Shown here: piece by piece, positions 1 through 8,470 of the stretch
Layout of the letters: every line of letters starts with the position of its first letter
How positions within the stretch are numbered: position 1 is the first letter of the stretch
Assembly (NCBI GenBank): GCA_045120955.1
Contig: JBGVFH010000071.1
Span: forward strand, 25,293 to 89,292
Source: JAZMZS01 sp045120955
GTDB taxonomy: Bacteria; Bacillota; Clostridia; Oscillospirales; CAG-272
DNA: 64,000 nt
Reading direction: 5' to 3'
Program-made: the position numbers and the translations under genes
The notes under the pieces: model-generated
What the model was told of the DNA's origin: nothing
The model's input: only the letters and a program-made list of their open reading frames with translations
Databases searched by the model: none

Positions 1-1
1 T

Positions 2-385
2 CTCGACACGGACCCCGGAAAGGTGCGTGCAAAGGCTTACGACTTGGTGCTTAACGGCGTTGAGCTACTCTCGGGCTCTATCCGCATTACGGACTATGAG
101 CTTCAGGAAAAAATGTTTGACTGCTTAGGTCTGACAAAAGAGGAGATCGACTCTAAGTTCGGCTTCCTTGTTGATGCATATAAATTCGGTGCACCTCCTC
201 ACGGCGGCGCAGGTATAGGACTTGACAGACTTGCAATGCTGCTGTGCGGTGCAGAGTCTCTGCGTGATGTCATAGCTTTCCCGAAGGTGCAGAACGCAAG
301 CGAGCTTATGTCGGGATGCCCTGCTCCTCAGGAACAGAAGGCTCTTGATGAACTCGGTATCGCTGTTGTAGCAAGCGAGGAGTAA
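2..385 (+). CDS. aspS: Aspartyl-tRNA synthetase, C-terminal fragment
   Basis: Charges tRNA-Asp with aspartate in the cytoplasm. Only the last 127 codons are present; the reading frame is open to the left edge of the window. The class II motif 3 region is visible as GIGLDRLAMLLCG (about residues 70-83 of the fragment), where the Arg contacts ATP, followed by the family's typical end DVIAFPKVQNASELMSG. The preceding VDAYKFGAPPHGG is also characteristic of bacterial-type AspRS. A perfect 12-bp hairpin follows the stop, so the gene probably ends its transcript here, before truB. Identification is by recognised motifs and is secure. Confidence 0.95.
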   Translation, partial: LDTDPGKVRAKAYDLVLNGVELLSGSIRITDYELQEKMFDCLGLTKEEIDSKFGFLVDAYKFGAPPHGGAGIGLDRLAMLLCGAESLRDVIAFPKVQNASELMSGCPAPQEQKALDELGIAVVASEE

Positions 386-397
386 AGAATAATTCAC

Positions 398-425
398 ATA
401 TAGCCGCACACCCGTGCGGCTATAT
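398..425 (+). terminator. Hairpin terminator after aspS
   Basis: Perfect 12-bp stem (398-409 with 414-425) and a 4-base loop, starting 13 bases after the aspS stop. The following bases are AT-rich (ATTTA) but not a clean T-run, so termination may be partial and allow readthrough into truB. Confidence 0.7.
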
Positions 426-443
426 ATTTAAGAGACGGTCAAA

Positions 444-1358
444 ATGAAAAACACAACTACACTTGAGCCCTCAGGTGTGCTTGTAGTAAACAAGCACGCA
501 GGGGTAACGAGCCACGATATAGTAAACAAGGTACGACGCCTTTATAAGACGAAAAGAGTAGGGCACGCAGGAACGCTCGACCCCATGGCGACCGGAGTGT
601 TGGTCGTCCTTGTCGGCAGAGCGGCAAAAGCGAGTGAGTATGCGCATACATCCGACAAAAGCTACCGTGCTACTCTCAAGCTTGGTCTTGTCAGTGACAC
701 AGAGGATATAACAGGGAACTGTGCGCCGACTCATGCTCCCGTCCCGGATGAGCAGACGGTAATTGATGCCTGTCGCTCCATGCTCGGTAAAAGTATGCAG
801 ACCCCTCCCATGTACTCAGCTATAAAACATGGCGGAAAAAAGCTCTACGAGCTTGCACGTGAGGGTAAGACAGTAGAGCGTGAGGCGAGAGAGATCGAGG
901 TTTATTCTATTGATGCACAGAAAATAACTGATGACGAGTATGTTATAGATACAAAAGTCTCAAAGGGCACCTATATACGCACACTTTGCACGAATATAGG
1001 GGAGAAGTGCGGCTGCGGTGCCGTTATGGCGAGCCTTGAGAGAACGAACGCAGGCGGCTTTGACATTTCTGAGTCTCACACGCTCGAGGAGCTGGAGACG
1101 CTCGAGCTTGATGCGCTGACAGCTCTGCTTTATCCGACGGAGAGGCTGTTTTCTCACTATCCGATAGTAACGCTCGGAGATTTTTTCTACAAGCTGTGCT
1201 ACTCGGGCTGTGAGATATATCAAAAAAAGATAGGCACACATTATGATGTCGGTCAGTATGTGCGCCTGTATTCAAAGGACGGTTTTTTTGCCCTTGGTAT
1301 AGTCAAAGAATACGAAGAGGGAAGTGCCGTCAAGTGCGATAAGATATTTGTGCTTTGA
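444..1358 (+). CDS. truB: tRNA pseudouridine-55 synthase
   Basis: Converts U55 in the T-loop of tRNAs to pseudouridine. The N-terminal half carries the catalytic motif GHAGTLDPMATGVL (about residues 41-54), in which the Asp is the nucleophile, and the preceding motif GVTSHDIVNKVRR. At 304 residues the length fits the bacterial TruB family. The C-terminal part from about residue 235 is more divergent and may be a degenerate PUA-like domain. The gene sits between aspS and pgeF; the usual partners rbfA, infB and ribF are not next to it. Assigned with high confidence from the catalytic motif. Confidence 0.95.
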   Translation: MKNTTTLEPSGVLVVNKHAGVTSHDIVNKVRRLYKTKRVGHAGTLDPMATGVLVVLVGRAAKASEYAHTSDKSYRATLKLGLVSDTEDITGNCAPTHAPVPDEQTVIDACRSMLGKSMQTPPMYSAIKHGGKKLYELAREGKTVEREAREIEVYSIDAQKITDDEYVIDTKVSKGTYIRTLCTNIGEKCGCGAVMASLERTNAGGFDISESHTLEELETLELDALTALLYPTERLFSHYPIVTLGDFFYKLCYSGCEIYQKKIGTHYDVGQYVRLYSKDGFFALGIVKEYEEGSAVKCDKIFVL

Positions 1359-1451
1359 GCGCTGCGGCAGACCCAACAGCGGTGTTGCTCGTGGGTGCCA
1401 TGGCGGGACCATGGTGCTACTCGGGCGAGCACACAATAAGGAAACAAGCTA
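1359..1451. other. GC-rich structured spacer between truB and pgeF
   Basis: Noticeably more GC-rich than surrounding spacers and full of self-complementary segments: a CCATGG box occurs twice, 1399-1404 and 1410-1415, and outer arms GCTCG / CGAGC (about 1388-1392 and 1427-1431) enclose them. It could fold as a branched RNA or be a decayed repeat. It has no T-run, so it is not a standard terminator. I found no second copy in the window. Confidence 0.4.
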
Positions 1452-2246
1452 ATGCAAATAAAACATGAAAACGGTGTGGTCTACTACACAAGCGATAAAA
1501 TAAAAGTTCCCCATGCTTTTGCAACAAGACTCGGCGGCGTAAGCAAAGCACCGCATACCTCCACACTTAACCTCGCCTACGGCAGAGGGGACGATGAGGA
1601 AACTATAAAGGCGAATTTGCGCCGTTTTGCCGAGGCTGTCGGCTTTGCTCCCGAGAGCGTTTGCTCTCTGCCGCAGATACATTCAAGCAAGGTAATATAT
1701 GTGAGCCGTGATATGTGCGGACAAGGATATTTTACTCCGCCGAGCACCCAATGCGACGGCTACGTTACGCACGAGCGTGGTGTTACTTTGGGAGTAAAGA
1801 CAGCCGACTGCGTGCCGATACTGCTCGCAGATGAAAAGAACGGAGTGATAGCCGCACTTCATGCCGGTTGGCGCGGAACTTTTTCTGATATATGTGGGGA
1901 AGGCGTACGGCAAATGTGCGTGCATGGAGCGAAAAAAGAGAGTATCGTGGCGGTGATAGGTCCGTCAATATGCAAAAAATGTTATGAAGTGGGGCGAGAT
2001 GTCTACGATGCCGCAATATCATGCATAGGCGAGGATGCGCTGCGCTTTTTTGAAGAAAAGAGCGAGTCGGGCAAGTATCTCGTCGATATAAAAGGAGCTA
2101 ACCGATACCTTCTCGAGCGTGCGGGCGTGAATTGCCGGAACATAGAAATACTCCCTTTATGCACATATGAGCATCCGGAGCTTTTCTGGTCTCACAGATA
2201 TACAAAAGGAGAGCGAGGCACGATGATGAGTGTGATAACGCTGTAA
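1452..2246 (+). CDS. pgeF: Multicopper laccase-domain purine nucleoside phosphorylase (YfiH family)
   Basis: Member of the YfiH/PgeF family. Family proteins have been shown to act as purine nucleoside phosphorylases/adenosine deaminases and to edit peptidoglycan precursors; which applies here is unknown. Metal-site residues are visible in QIHSSKV (about residue 75), KTADCVPIL (about 117-125) and HAGWRGT (about 138-144), with a further pair of cysteines in GPSICKKCYEV. Length 264 residues is normal. The ATG is preceded by AAGGA. It is followed after 12 bases by the acetyltransferase gene, so the two are likely co-transcribed. Confidence 0.88.
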   Translation: MQIKHENGVVYYTSDKIKVPHAFATRLGGVSKAPHTSTLNLAYGRGDDEETIKANLRRFAEAVGFAPESVCSLPQIHSSKVIYVSRDMCGQGYFTPPSTQCDGYVTHERGVTLGVKTADCVPILLADEKNGVIAALHAGWRGTFSDICGEGVRQMCVHGAKKESIVAVIGPSICKKCYEVGRDVYDAAISCIGEDALRFFEEKSESGKYLVDIKGANRYLLERAGVNCRNIEILPLCTYEHPELFWSHRYTKGERGTMMSVITL

Positions 2247-2258
2247 AGGAGTAACAAA

Positions 2259-2870
2259 ATGGACATTCACGAAAAAATGCACAACGGTATGCTTTATAAT
2301 GACCAAGGAGACCCCGATCTGCTTGCTGAGCAGAGAGCCTGCCTTGAAAAGCTATACGATTTTAACGCAACTCGCCCCTCCGAGCAGGAAAAACGCAGAC
2401 AACTGCTCTGTGAAATGTTTGCCGAGCTAGGCGAGGGATGCTATATAGAGCCTCCGCTTCACGCAAATTGGGGCGGAAGACACGTACATTTCGGAAGAAA
2501 TGTGTATGCAAATTTCAGCCTTACCTTAGTGGATGATACGCATATATATGTAGGGGACAATACACTCATAGGACCGAACGTCACCATAGCCACCGCAGGT
2601 CACCCCGTAGACCCTGAATTACGTGCTATACCCACACAGTTTAATATGCCCGTACATATAGGCAAAAACTGTTGGATCGGTGCAGGAGCTGTAATTTTAC
2701 CCGGTGTCAGTATCGGAGATAATACCGTCATAGGTGCGGGCAGTATCGTCACAAAGGACATCCCCTCAAATGTTGTAGCTGTAGGCAATCCTTGCCGTGT
2801 CCTTCGTGAGATCGGCGAGCACGACAAAAAATACTATTACCGCAACCGTTCGGTAGAGGGGAATATATGA
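2259..2870 (+). CDS. maa: Sugar O-acetyltransferase, maltose/galactoside type
   Basis: Left-handed beta-helix acetyltransferase transferring acetyl from acetyl-CoA to a sugar hydroxyl. An N-terminal Maa-type cap (residues 1-60) is followed by hexapeptide repeats, with the catalytic His in NVTIATAGHPVDP and the active-site loop ending in GNPCRVLREI. The length of 203 residues matches the LacA/Maa family. Start ATG follows an AAAGGAG ribosome site. The natural substrate cannot be decided from sequence, and the gene symbol denotes family only. Confidence 0.85.
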   Translation: MDIHEKMHNGMLYNDQGDPDLLAEQRACLEKLYDFNATRPSEQEKRRQLLCEMFAELGEGCYIEPPLHANWGGRHVHFGRNVYANFSLTLVDDTHIYVGDNTLIGPNVTIATAGHPVDPELRAIPTQFNMPVHIGKNCWIGAGAVILPGVSIGDNTVIGAGSIVTKDIPSNVVAVGNPCRVLREIGEHDKKYYYRNRSVEGNI

Positions 2871-2993
2871 TGGGAATGTCGGCAAGTCACTATGTTTTGC
2901 TCTTAATACATTGCAGTGTTTGCACGTATGTGCGCCGTCCTTTGTAATGGATGCCGCAGGCGAATTTTGCAACGCTTTTAAAACTATAAAACG

Positions 2994-3032
2994 AAATATG
3001 CCGTGCTCCTTTTTTGGGAGCACGGCATATTT
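2994..3032. terminator. Bidirectional terminator between maa and pckG
   Basis: A 16-bp stem (2994-3009 with 3017-3032) with a T-rich loop lies between two genes that run toward each other. T-rich sequence flanks both sides, so it can end both the plus-strand maa transcript and the minus-strand pckG transcript. Confidence 0.85.
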
Positions 3033-3041
3033 TAATAAAAC

Positions 3042-4823
3042 TTATTTAGAAAGTCTTGCTTCAAGTGCGGAGAGCTCTTCGTAAAGCTCAGCGGGAACTC
3101 TGTCACCTACGAGTGAGTAGAATTCCTTGATATTTGCAATATCCTCGAGCCATGACTTGTTGTCTACTGTGAGAAGCTCACGGATAGTGTCAACCGTGAT
3201 ACCGTCAAGACCGTCGATGTCAATGTCCTCAGCCTTCGGAACAAAGCCGATAGGAGTCTCAACTGCGTCAACCTTGCCTTCGCATCTGTCAAGGATCCAG
3301 AGAAGAACACGCATATTGTCACCGAATCCGGGCCAGATGAAGTTGCCTTCATCGTCGGTACGGAACCAGTTAACGTGGAAGATCTTGGGAGCGTTCGGGA
3401 TAGAAGCCTCCATGTTGAGCCAATGCTTCCAATAGTCACCCATGTTGTAACCTACGAACGGACGCATTGCCATCGGGTCACGGCGAACAACACCTACTGC
3501 GCCTGTAGCTGCAGCTGTTGTCTCAGAAGCCATGATAGAGCCGACAAACGTACCGTTTCTCCAGCTTGTTGACTGGTAAACAAGGGGAGCGGTCTTAGCA
3601 CGGCGTCCGCCGAAGATGATAGCTGATACGGGAACACCTGTGAGTGAGTTGAATTCGGAAGAGATGCAGGGGCAGTTGATAGCCTTAGCTGTGAAACGAG
3701 AGTTGGGATGAGCGCCGCAAGTGCTCTTGTCAGCCTTGTTGTACTTAGTGTAATCCCAAGGATTGCCCTTCCAGTCGATAGCGTTTGCGGGAGGATTCTT
3801 GTCAAGACCTTCCCACCAAACTGTGTTGTTCTCTGTGTTATGAACAACGTTTGTAAAGATAGTGTCCTTCTGGCAGGTGTGAAGTGCGTTGGGGTTTGAC
3901 TTTTCGTTTGTACCGGGAGCAACACCGAAGAAACCGTTTTCGGGGTTTACAGCCCACAGTCTGCCGTCCTTGCCGACACGAAGCCATGCGATGTCGTCAC
4001 CTACGCACCATACCTTGTATCCGAGGTCTCTGTACTTTTTCGGAGGAATGAGCATTGCGAGGTTTGTCTTTCCGCAAGCAGAGGGGAAAGCAGCCGTAAC
4101 ATACTTGATATCGCCGTTAGGATATTCAACGCCGAGGATGAGCATATGCTCAGCCATCCAGCCTTCCTTGCGGCCGAGGTAAGAAGCGATACGGAGAGCA
4201 AAGCACTTCTTTCCGAGAAGAACGTTTCCGCCGTAACCGGAGTTAACGCTCCAGATGGTGTTGTCTTCGGGGAAGTGGCAGATATATCTGTTCTCTTCAT
4301 CGAGCTGTGCCTTTGCATGAAGACCCTTGATGAAGTTGTCGGAGTCGCCGAGAGCTTCGAGTACGTTTGTACCTACGCGAGTCATGATGAGCATGTTGAG
4401 TACAACATAGATAGAGTCGGTAAGCTCAATACCGTATTTAGCAAAATCAGAGCCTACAACGCCCATGGAGTAGGGAATAACATACATTGTTTTGCCCTTC
4501 ATGGAGCCCTTGTGAAGCTTTGAAAGCTTTTCGTAGCATTCCTTGGGGTCCATCCAGTTGTTGATGTTGCCTGCATCCTCTTTTTTGGAAGTGCAGATGA
4601 ATGTTCTGCCCTCAACTCTTGCTACGTCGTTTACGGCTGTTCTGTGAAGGTAACAGCCGGGAAGAAGATCCTGGTTGAGCTTTATCATTTCGCCTGTTGA
4701 ACAAGCCTCTGCGCGAAGCGCCTCAGCCTGCTCTTCGCTTCCGTCTATCCAGACGATTTTTTCGGGTTGTGTCATGGCCGACATTTCGTCGATCCATGCT
4801 TTGACAAACTTGTTTTCTGTCAT
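3042..4823 (-). CDS. pckG: Phosphoenolpyruvate carboxykinase, GTP type
   Basis: Interconverts oxaloacetate plus GTP and phosphoenolpyruvate plus CO2 plus GDP. In fermentative gut bacteria it often runs toward oxaloacetate. The family's P-loop appears as FPSACGKTNLAMLIPP (around residues 240-255), the Mn/substrate site as VWCVGDDIAWL, and NPENGFFGVAPGTN follows. The 593-residue length fits the GTP-dependent family rather than the shorter ATP-dependent PckA. Start ATG is preceded by GGAGG. It is a single-gene unit with its own promoter at 4968-4996 and a shared terminator. Confidence 0.96.
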   Translation of the reverse strand: MTENKFVKAWIDEMSAMTQPEKIVWIDGSEEQAEALRAEACSTGEMIKLNQDLLPGCYLHRTAVNDVARVEGRTFICTSKKEDAGNINNWMDPKECYEKLSKLHKGSMKGKTMYVIPYSMGVVGSDFAKYGIELTDSIYVVLNMLIMTRVGTNVLEALGDSDNFIKGLHAKAQLDEENRYICHFPEDNTIWSVNSGYGGNVLLGKKCFALRIASYLGRKEGWMAEHMLILGVEYPNGDIKYVTAAFPSACGKTNLAMLIPPKKYRDLGYKVWCVGDDIAWLRVGKDGRLWAVNPENGFFGVAPGTNEKSNPNALHTCQKDTIFTNVVHNTENNTVWWEGLDKNPPANAIDWKGNPWDYTKYNKADKSTCGAHPNSRFTAKAINCPCISSEFNSLTGVPVSAIIFGGRRAKTAPLVYQSTSWRNGTFVGSIMASETTAAATGAVGVVRRDPMAMRPFVGYNMGDYWKHWLNMEASIPNAPKIFHVNWFRTDDEGNFIWPGFGDNMRVLLWILDRCEGKVDAVETPIGFVPKAEDIDIDGLDGITVDTIRELLTVDNKSWLEDIANIKEFYSLVGDRVPAELYEELSALEARLSK

Positions 4824-4967
4824 GTTTGGTACCTCCGGGTTGTTTTTGTTTATTTATTTTTTAAAAAACTAACTGTTGGCTCTGATATGATTTTTGCAAT
4901 CTGCAGAGCAGGAAAAGCAAACAAAAAATGCAAATTTCTTTTCGCAGTTCAACTTTCCCCAAATGTC

Positions 4968-4996
4968 ATTATACTATCGTTTTGTCAAATTTGCAA
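4968..4996 (-). promoter_or_regulatory. Sigma-A promoter for pckG
   Basis: On the minus strand, TTGCAA (4991-4996) and TATAAT (4968-4973) are 17 bases apart, giving a leader of about 140 bases before the pckG start. The rest of the 345-bp gap to the next gene (4824-5168) is AT-rich and holds only this promoter and the terminator at 5117-5156. Confidence 0.7.
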
Positions 4997-5116
4997 GATG
5001 TTTTTTTGAAAAATTCAAACTTTAATAAAAATTTAACGAAATTTTCATAAAACAGCTCAGCAAAAATAAAAATATGTTCTTTTGTGAGAAATCATGCGAA
5101 AAAATTCTGCCCCCGC

Positions 5117-5156
5117 AAAAAAGAGCATCCCTGTCGTTTTGATAACAGAGATGCCC
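5117..5156 (-). terminator. Terminator downstream of the four-helix membrane protein
   Basis: Read on the minus strand, a 12-bp stem with two G-T pairs (5145-5156 with 5123-5134) is followed directly by six T residues (5117-5122). It begins 12 bases after the stop of the gene at 5169-5660. Confidence 0.85.
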
Positions 5157-5168
5157 TGAAAATCCGTT

Positions 5169-5660
5169 TTATTCCTCCGCTGAGCTTTGTGCTTGATTTG
5201 CCGATTTTTCCTTTTCTTTGAGCTTTTTGCTTCTTTCGCTTGCCGCTGTGATGCTTTTTGCCAAAGCAGAAAATGCCCTGCGCAATACGTAAGCAAGAAG
5301 TACAAACACAGCGTAAATAAGGCAAAATACGACCATTACGGAAAATCTGCCGCTCCCGCTCTGACCAAGTCCGAATACTCTCAGAAAGATTATGTAGAAT
5401 GCCGCCATGACTCCGATAAAATGTATCGGCAGACGTGCGGCAAGCGGAATTTTCTTTGCTGTGAGAAGATTGTTGAGTGCTCCCGTAATAAAGGAAAAGA
5501 GCAGTATCCACGGATAATTTGAGAGCGGTATTGACTTTGTCTGAGTGAGATTTTCTCCGTCTACAAACACCGAAAGCGCTCCCATGAGCACGAACACCGT
5601 GAGCGTGAAAACGAGCGCCGTTGAATAAACGATCTTTTTTGTGATATCAAAAATTTTCAT
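5169..5660 (-). CDS. Four-helix membrane protein, DUF3021-like
   Basis: A 163-residue protein of unknown function. Four hydrophobic segments are visible at about residues 10-32, 47-66, 74-95 and 105-127, followed by a lysine- and alanine-rich cytoplasmic tail ending QSSAEE. Size and layout resemble the DUF3021 membrane proteins of Firmicutes, but the resemblance is general and not motif-based. It has its own promoter (5698-5726) and terminator, so it is probably a single-gene unit. Confidence 0.6.
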   Translation of the reverse strand: MKIFDITKKIVYSTALVFTLTVFVLMGALSVFVDGENLTQTKSIPLSNYPWILLFSFITGALNNLLTAKKIPLAARLPIHFIGVMAAFYIIFLRVFGLGQSGSGRFSVMVVFCLIYAVFVLLAYVLRRAFSALAKSITAASERSKKLKEKEKSANQAQSSAEE

Positions 5661-5697
5661 ATATATCCTCGCATATAATAAAACACTTTATTTTTTA

Positions 5698-5726
5698 ATA
5701 ATATCACACAAAGACATTTTTTGCAA
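5698..5726 (-). promoter_or_regulatory. Promoter for the 5169-5660 gene
   Basis: Minus strand TTGCAA (5721-5726) and TATTAT (5698-5703), spacing 17, ending about 38 bases upstream of the start codon. Confidence 0.6.
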
Positions 5727-5794
5727 GGCAATATGATAATTTTTACAAACATGATATACAATGCTGCCGTTGATGCATAAAAAGCAAGTCTCTG

Positions 5795-6820
5795 TCAGTC
5801 GGGAGAATTGTTCGGTGTGATGGTACGCTTTGAATATTTTTCGTTGCTTTTTGAGTACACCTCTGCTTTGTTTTTTGACAAAAAGGCTGTGAGGGCATAC
5901 ATATCCAGCCAAATCTGATTTGTGCCGTCCTTTTGCGACTCGTCGAATATTATCTGAAGTCCGAAGTGAAGATGCGGTGTGTCAATGTTGTTCGTGTCCT
6001 CTTTTGCGCTGTAGCCTGTCATGCCGAGATATCCTATCACTTCACCCGCATCGACTGTTTTGCCGACGTACATATCGTTGTACGGATGTCCCTTTCTCAT
6101 GTGGGCATAATACCAATATCTTTTGTTGTCAAACGAGCGTATGCCGACCCTCCAGCCCCCGTACTGATTCCAACCGCAAGCCACGACCGTACCTGCTTCT
6201 ACAGCCACGATCGGAGTGCCTACCGAGCCGAGCAGGTCATGACCGAGATGTTTTCGCTTGTACCCGTATGATCTGCTGTTGCCGAAATCATCGTAGTGGC
6301 GGTAGTAATATCCCGACGCTATGGGAGAAAAGAGCATCAGTCCGTATTTTTGCTCCTCGTTTGCAAGGGTGCCGTCATCGTTGTAGCTCCACTCCTTGTG
6401 ATCCCCGACAAAGCCGCCGAAAATGGCTTGATATACCTCCTTGTAATACGAAAGCAGCTTTGCGTTTTTACATATGTCCTGTTCGCTTTCGCCGTTTTGC
6501 AGTCTGGTGCAGAGCTTTTCTATATCGCCTTTTTTGTAGTTTTCATAGTTTCCGCCTTTTACGGCAGAGTAAAGCGACAGCAGCCGCACGAGCGTGATAC
6601 TGCCGTCAGAGTCGTTTTTGTTTTTTATATCCAGCTTGAGTGCTTCTTCCATAGCCTCGTCGCATACCGTCAGCTCCGCCCATTTTATATAATCCTTTTT
6701 TTGCTCCTCCCCCTCGCTTTCGCTTGCGTCGGCAAAGATATTGCTGCGGTCGAAAGCCAACGCACACGCAATACACAAAAGCAGTAGAGAAGCGGTAATT
6801 TTTAAAATTTTGTTTTTCAA
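5795..6820 (-). CDS. M23 family metallopeptidase (LytM-like), membrane anchored
   Basis: Probable cell-wall endopeptidase or sporulation-type LytM protein outside the membrane. A hydrophobic signal or anchor (about residues 5-22) is followed by a region of unknown fold and then the M23 domain: zinc ligands in KHLGHDLLGSVGTPI, the AHM segment and the PHLHFGLQI motif, all intact, so it may be an active zinc enzyme. I chose the TTG at 6818-6820, because GAGGTG lies 8 bases upstream; the longer frame to an ATG at 6895 has no ribosome site and would put 25 polar residues before the signal. The short tail past residue 310 is lysine-rich. Confidence 0.85.
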   Translation of the reverse strand: MKNKILKITASLLLLCIACALAFDRSNIFADASESEGEEQKKDYIKWAELTVCDEAMEEALKLDIKNKNDSDGSITLVRLLSLYSAVKGGNYENYKKGDIEKLCTRLQNGESEQDICKNAKLLSYYKEVYQAIFGGFVGDHKEWSYNDDGTLANEEQKYGLMLFSPIASGYYYRHYDDFGNSRSYGYKRKHLGHDLLGSVGTPIVAVEAGTVVACGWNQYGGWRVGIRSFDNKRYWYYAHMRKGHPYNDMYVGKTVDAGEVIGYLGMTGYSAKEDTNNIDTPHLHFGLQIIFDESQKDGTNQIWLDMYALTAFLSKNKAEVYSKSNEKYSKRTITPNNSPD

Positions 6821-6930
6821 GTTGTGAGCACCTCGTACGTATTTTTGTTTTTGAGTTTTTGCTCTTTTATATTTTGTGCACGCCGTGTTTTGCATATTCT
6901 TTTAAATCGTTATCGTACAGCAAAATAAAG

Positions 6931-6959
6931 TTGACAATTACGGAAATATTATATATAAT
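6931..6959 (+). promoter_or_regulatory. Consensus sigma-A promoter upstream of nusB
   Basis: Perfect TTGACA (6931-6936) and TATAAT (6954-6959) with a 17-base spacer, about 100 bases before nusB. This is probably the main promoter for the long plus-strand run that follows. Confidence 0.85.
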
Positions 6960-7061
6960 AATATAGTTAGATAAAATAGCATAACTTTGCAATTTTTAAA
7001 AAAGCAAATGTTCAAAAATGACAGCGTATGAAAGGAGCCGCATAGGCGGCAGGAGAAGAAA

Positions 7062-7469
7062 ATGCTTAACAGACGTGAATCGAGAGAAGCGGTATTTTGC
7101 ATGGTATATGAGCTTGATTTTAACAAGGAGTGCGATATTGACACTCTCTTTGAAAATGCAATAGAAGAACGCTCTATTGAGAATAACGGTTACATAAAGG
7201 AGACTTTTTACGGTGTAGCGGGCAAGCTTGGCGAGATCGACGAAATGATAAAAAACAAGAGTGAGGGCTGGAACATCGATCGTATATCAAAGGTCAGTAT
7301 GGCGGCGATGCGCCTGTGCACATATGAGATCATGTACACGGACATTCCCTATAACATTGCGATAAACGAGGCACTTGAAATAGTGAAAAAGTTTGACGAT
7401 GTAAAGGCAAAGGGCTTCGTAAACGGAATACTCAACTCTGTTGCACAAGAGCTTGGAAAAAATGAATAA
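7062..7469 (+). CDS. nusB: Transcription antitermination factor NusB
   Basis: All-helical factor that with NusE (S10) binds boxA RNA and promotes antitermination of rRNA operons. The start NRRESREAVFCMVYELDF and the end motif AINEALEIVKKFDDVKAKGF followed by VNGIL are typical. The 135-residue length is normal. ATG has GGAGAAGA upstream. It overlaps the next gene by 8 bases, which suggests translational coupling. Confidence 0.95.
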   Translation: MLNRRESREAVFCMVYELDFNKECDIDTLFENAIEERSIENNGYIKETFYGVAGKLGEIDEMIKNKSEGWNIDRISKVSMAAMRLCTYEIMYTDIPYNIAINEALEIVKKFDDVKAKGFVNGILNSVAQELGKNE

Positions 7470-8433
7470 AAACAAGATCGTGCTCGGAATAGACACCAGC
7501 AACTACACAACGTCTCTTTGCGTGACGGGAACAGACGGCAAGGTGCAAAAGAACATCAAGCTGCCGCTCGCGGTAAAGGAGGGCGAGGTGGGACTTCGCC
7601 AGTCTGATGCGGTGTTTTCTCATACGAAAAATCTTCCGTCGGCATTTCTTTTGGCAGACGGACTTATCAAAGACTCGGAGCTTGTTGCGGTTGGTGTGAG
7701 CGAACGCCCGAGAGATGTTGCGGGCTCGTATATGCCGTGCTTTTTGTGCGGTGTTGCCGCCGCCACGGCGATAAGCGAGAGTACGGGGGTAGCTCTGTAT
7801 ACCTGCTCTCATCAGGCGGGGCATGTTGCGGCGGCAATGTATTCGTCCGGTATGCTCCAAAAATATGACGGAGGGCGATTTATCGCTTTTCATGTGTCGG
7901 GCGGAACTACAGAGATGCTGCTGTGTCAAAAGAGTACAGAAGGGATATCTGCAGAGATCATCGGACAGACAAAGGACCTCAACGCAGGTCAAGCGGTAGA
8001 CAGATGCGGTGTCATGCTGAATATGAAGTTTCCCTGCGGTCCGTCTCTTGAACGCTCGGCGCTCGAGTTTTATGAAAGGGGCGGAGCGCTCTCCGGCTTC
8101 GGCGTGAGCGTAAAAGACTGCGACTGCTGTTTGTCGGGCGTGGAAAATCTCGCACGCAAGGCGTATGCAGACACCTCGGATGCGGGGTACGTTTCGGCGT
8201 TTGTGCTTGAATATATCGCAAAAACACTTGTAAAAATGAGCGAGGCGGCACAGAGAAAATACGGGGAGATGCCGATGCTTTACGCAGGGGGCGTTATGAG
8301 CAACAGCATAATAAAAGAAAGAATACGGCGAAAGTACCCCTGCGCATATTTTGCCGCTCCCGAGTTTTCCTCGGACAATGCGGCGGGAGTTTCGCTGCTT
8401 GCGCTCGAAAAATATCTGAGTGATAATATTTGA
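7462..8433 (+). CDS. TsaD/Kae1-like ASKHA protein (peptidase M22 family paralogue)
   Basis: Related to TsaD, the t6A tRNA-modification enzyme, but probably a paralogue: it is 323 residues and sits between nusB and xseA, while a true tsaD is normally next to tsaB or rimI. Visible are the N-terminal phosphate loop VLGIDTSNYTTS, the metal-site-like SHQAGH (His-x-x-x-His spacing is replaced by HQAGH), the second loop FHVSGGTTEML, and AGGVMSN near the C-terminus. I chose ATG 7462 because it gives the family start MNKNK; it overlaps nusB. A role in tRNA modification is possible but not shown. Confidence 0.75.
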   Translation: MNKNKIVLGIDTSNYTTSLCVTGTDGKVQKNIKLPLAVKEGEVGLRQSDAVFSHTKNLPSAFLLADGLIKDSELVAVGVSERPRDVAGSYMPCFLCGVAAATAISESTGVALYTCSHQAGHVAAAMYSSGMLQKYDGGRFIAFHVSGGTTEMLLCQKSTEGISAEIIGQTKDLNAGQAVDRCGVMLNMKFPCGPSLERSALEFYERGGALSGFGVSVKDCDCCLSGVENLARKAYADTSDAGYVSAFVLEYIAKTLVKMSEAAQRKYGEMPMLYAGGVMSNSIIKERIRRKYPCAYFAAPEFSSDNAAGVSLLALEKYLSDNI

Positions 8434-8470
8434 GTGCGGAGAAAAATAAGAACAGAGAGCGGGTGATGGC

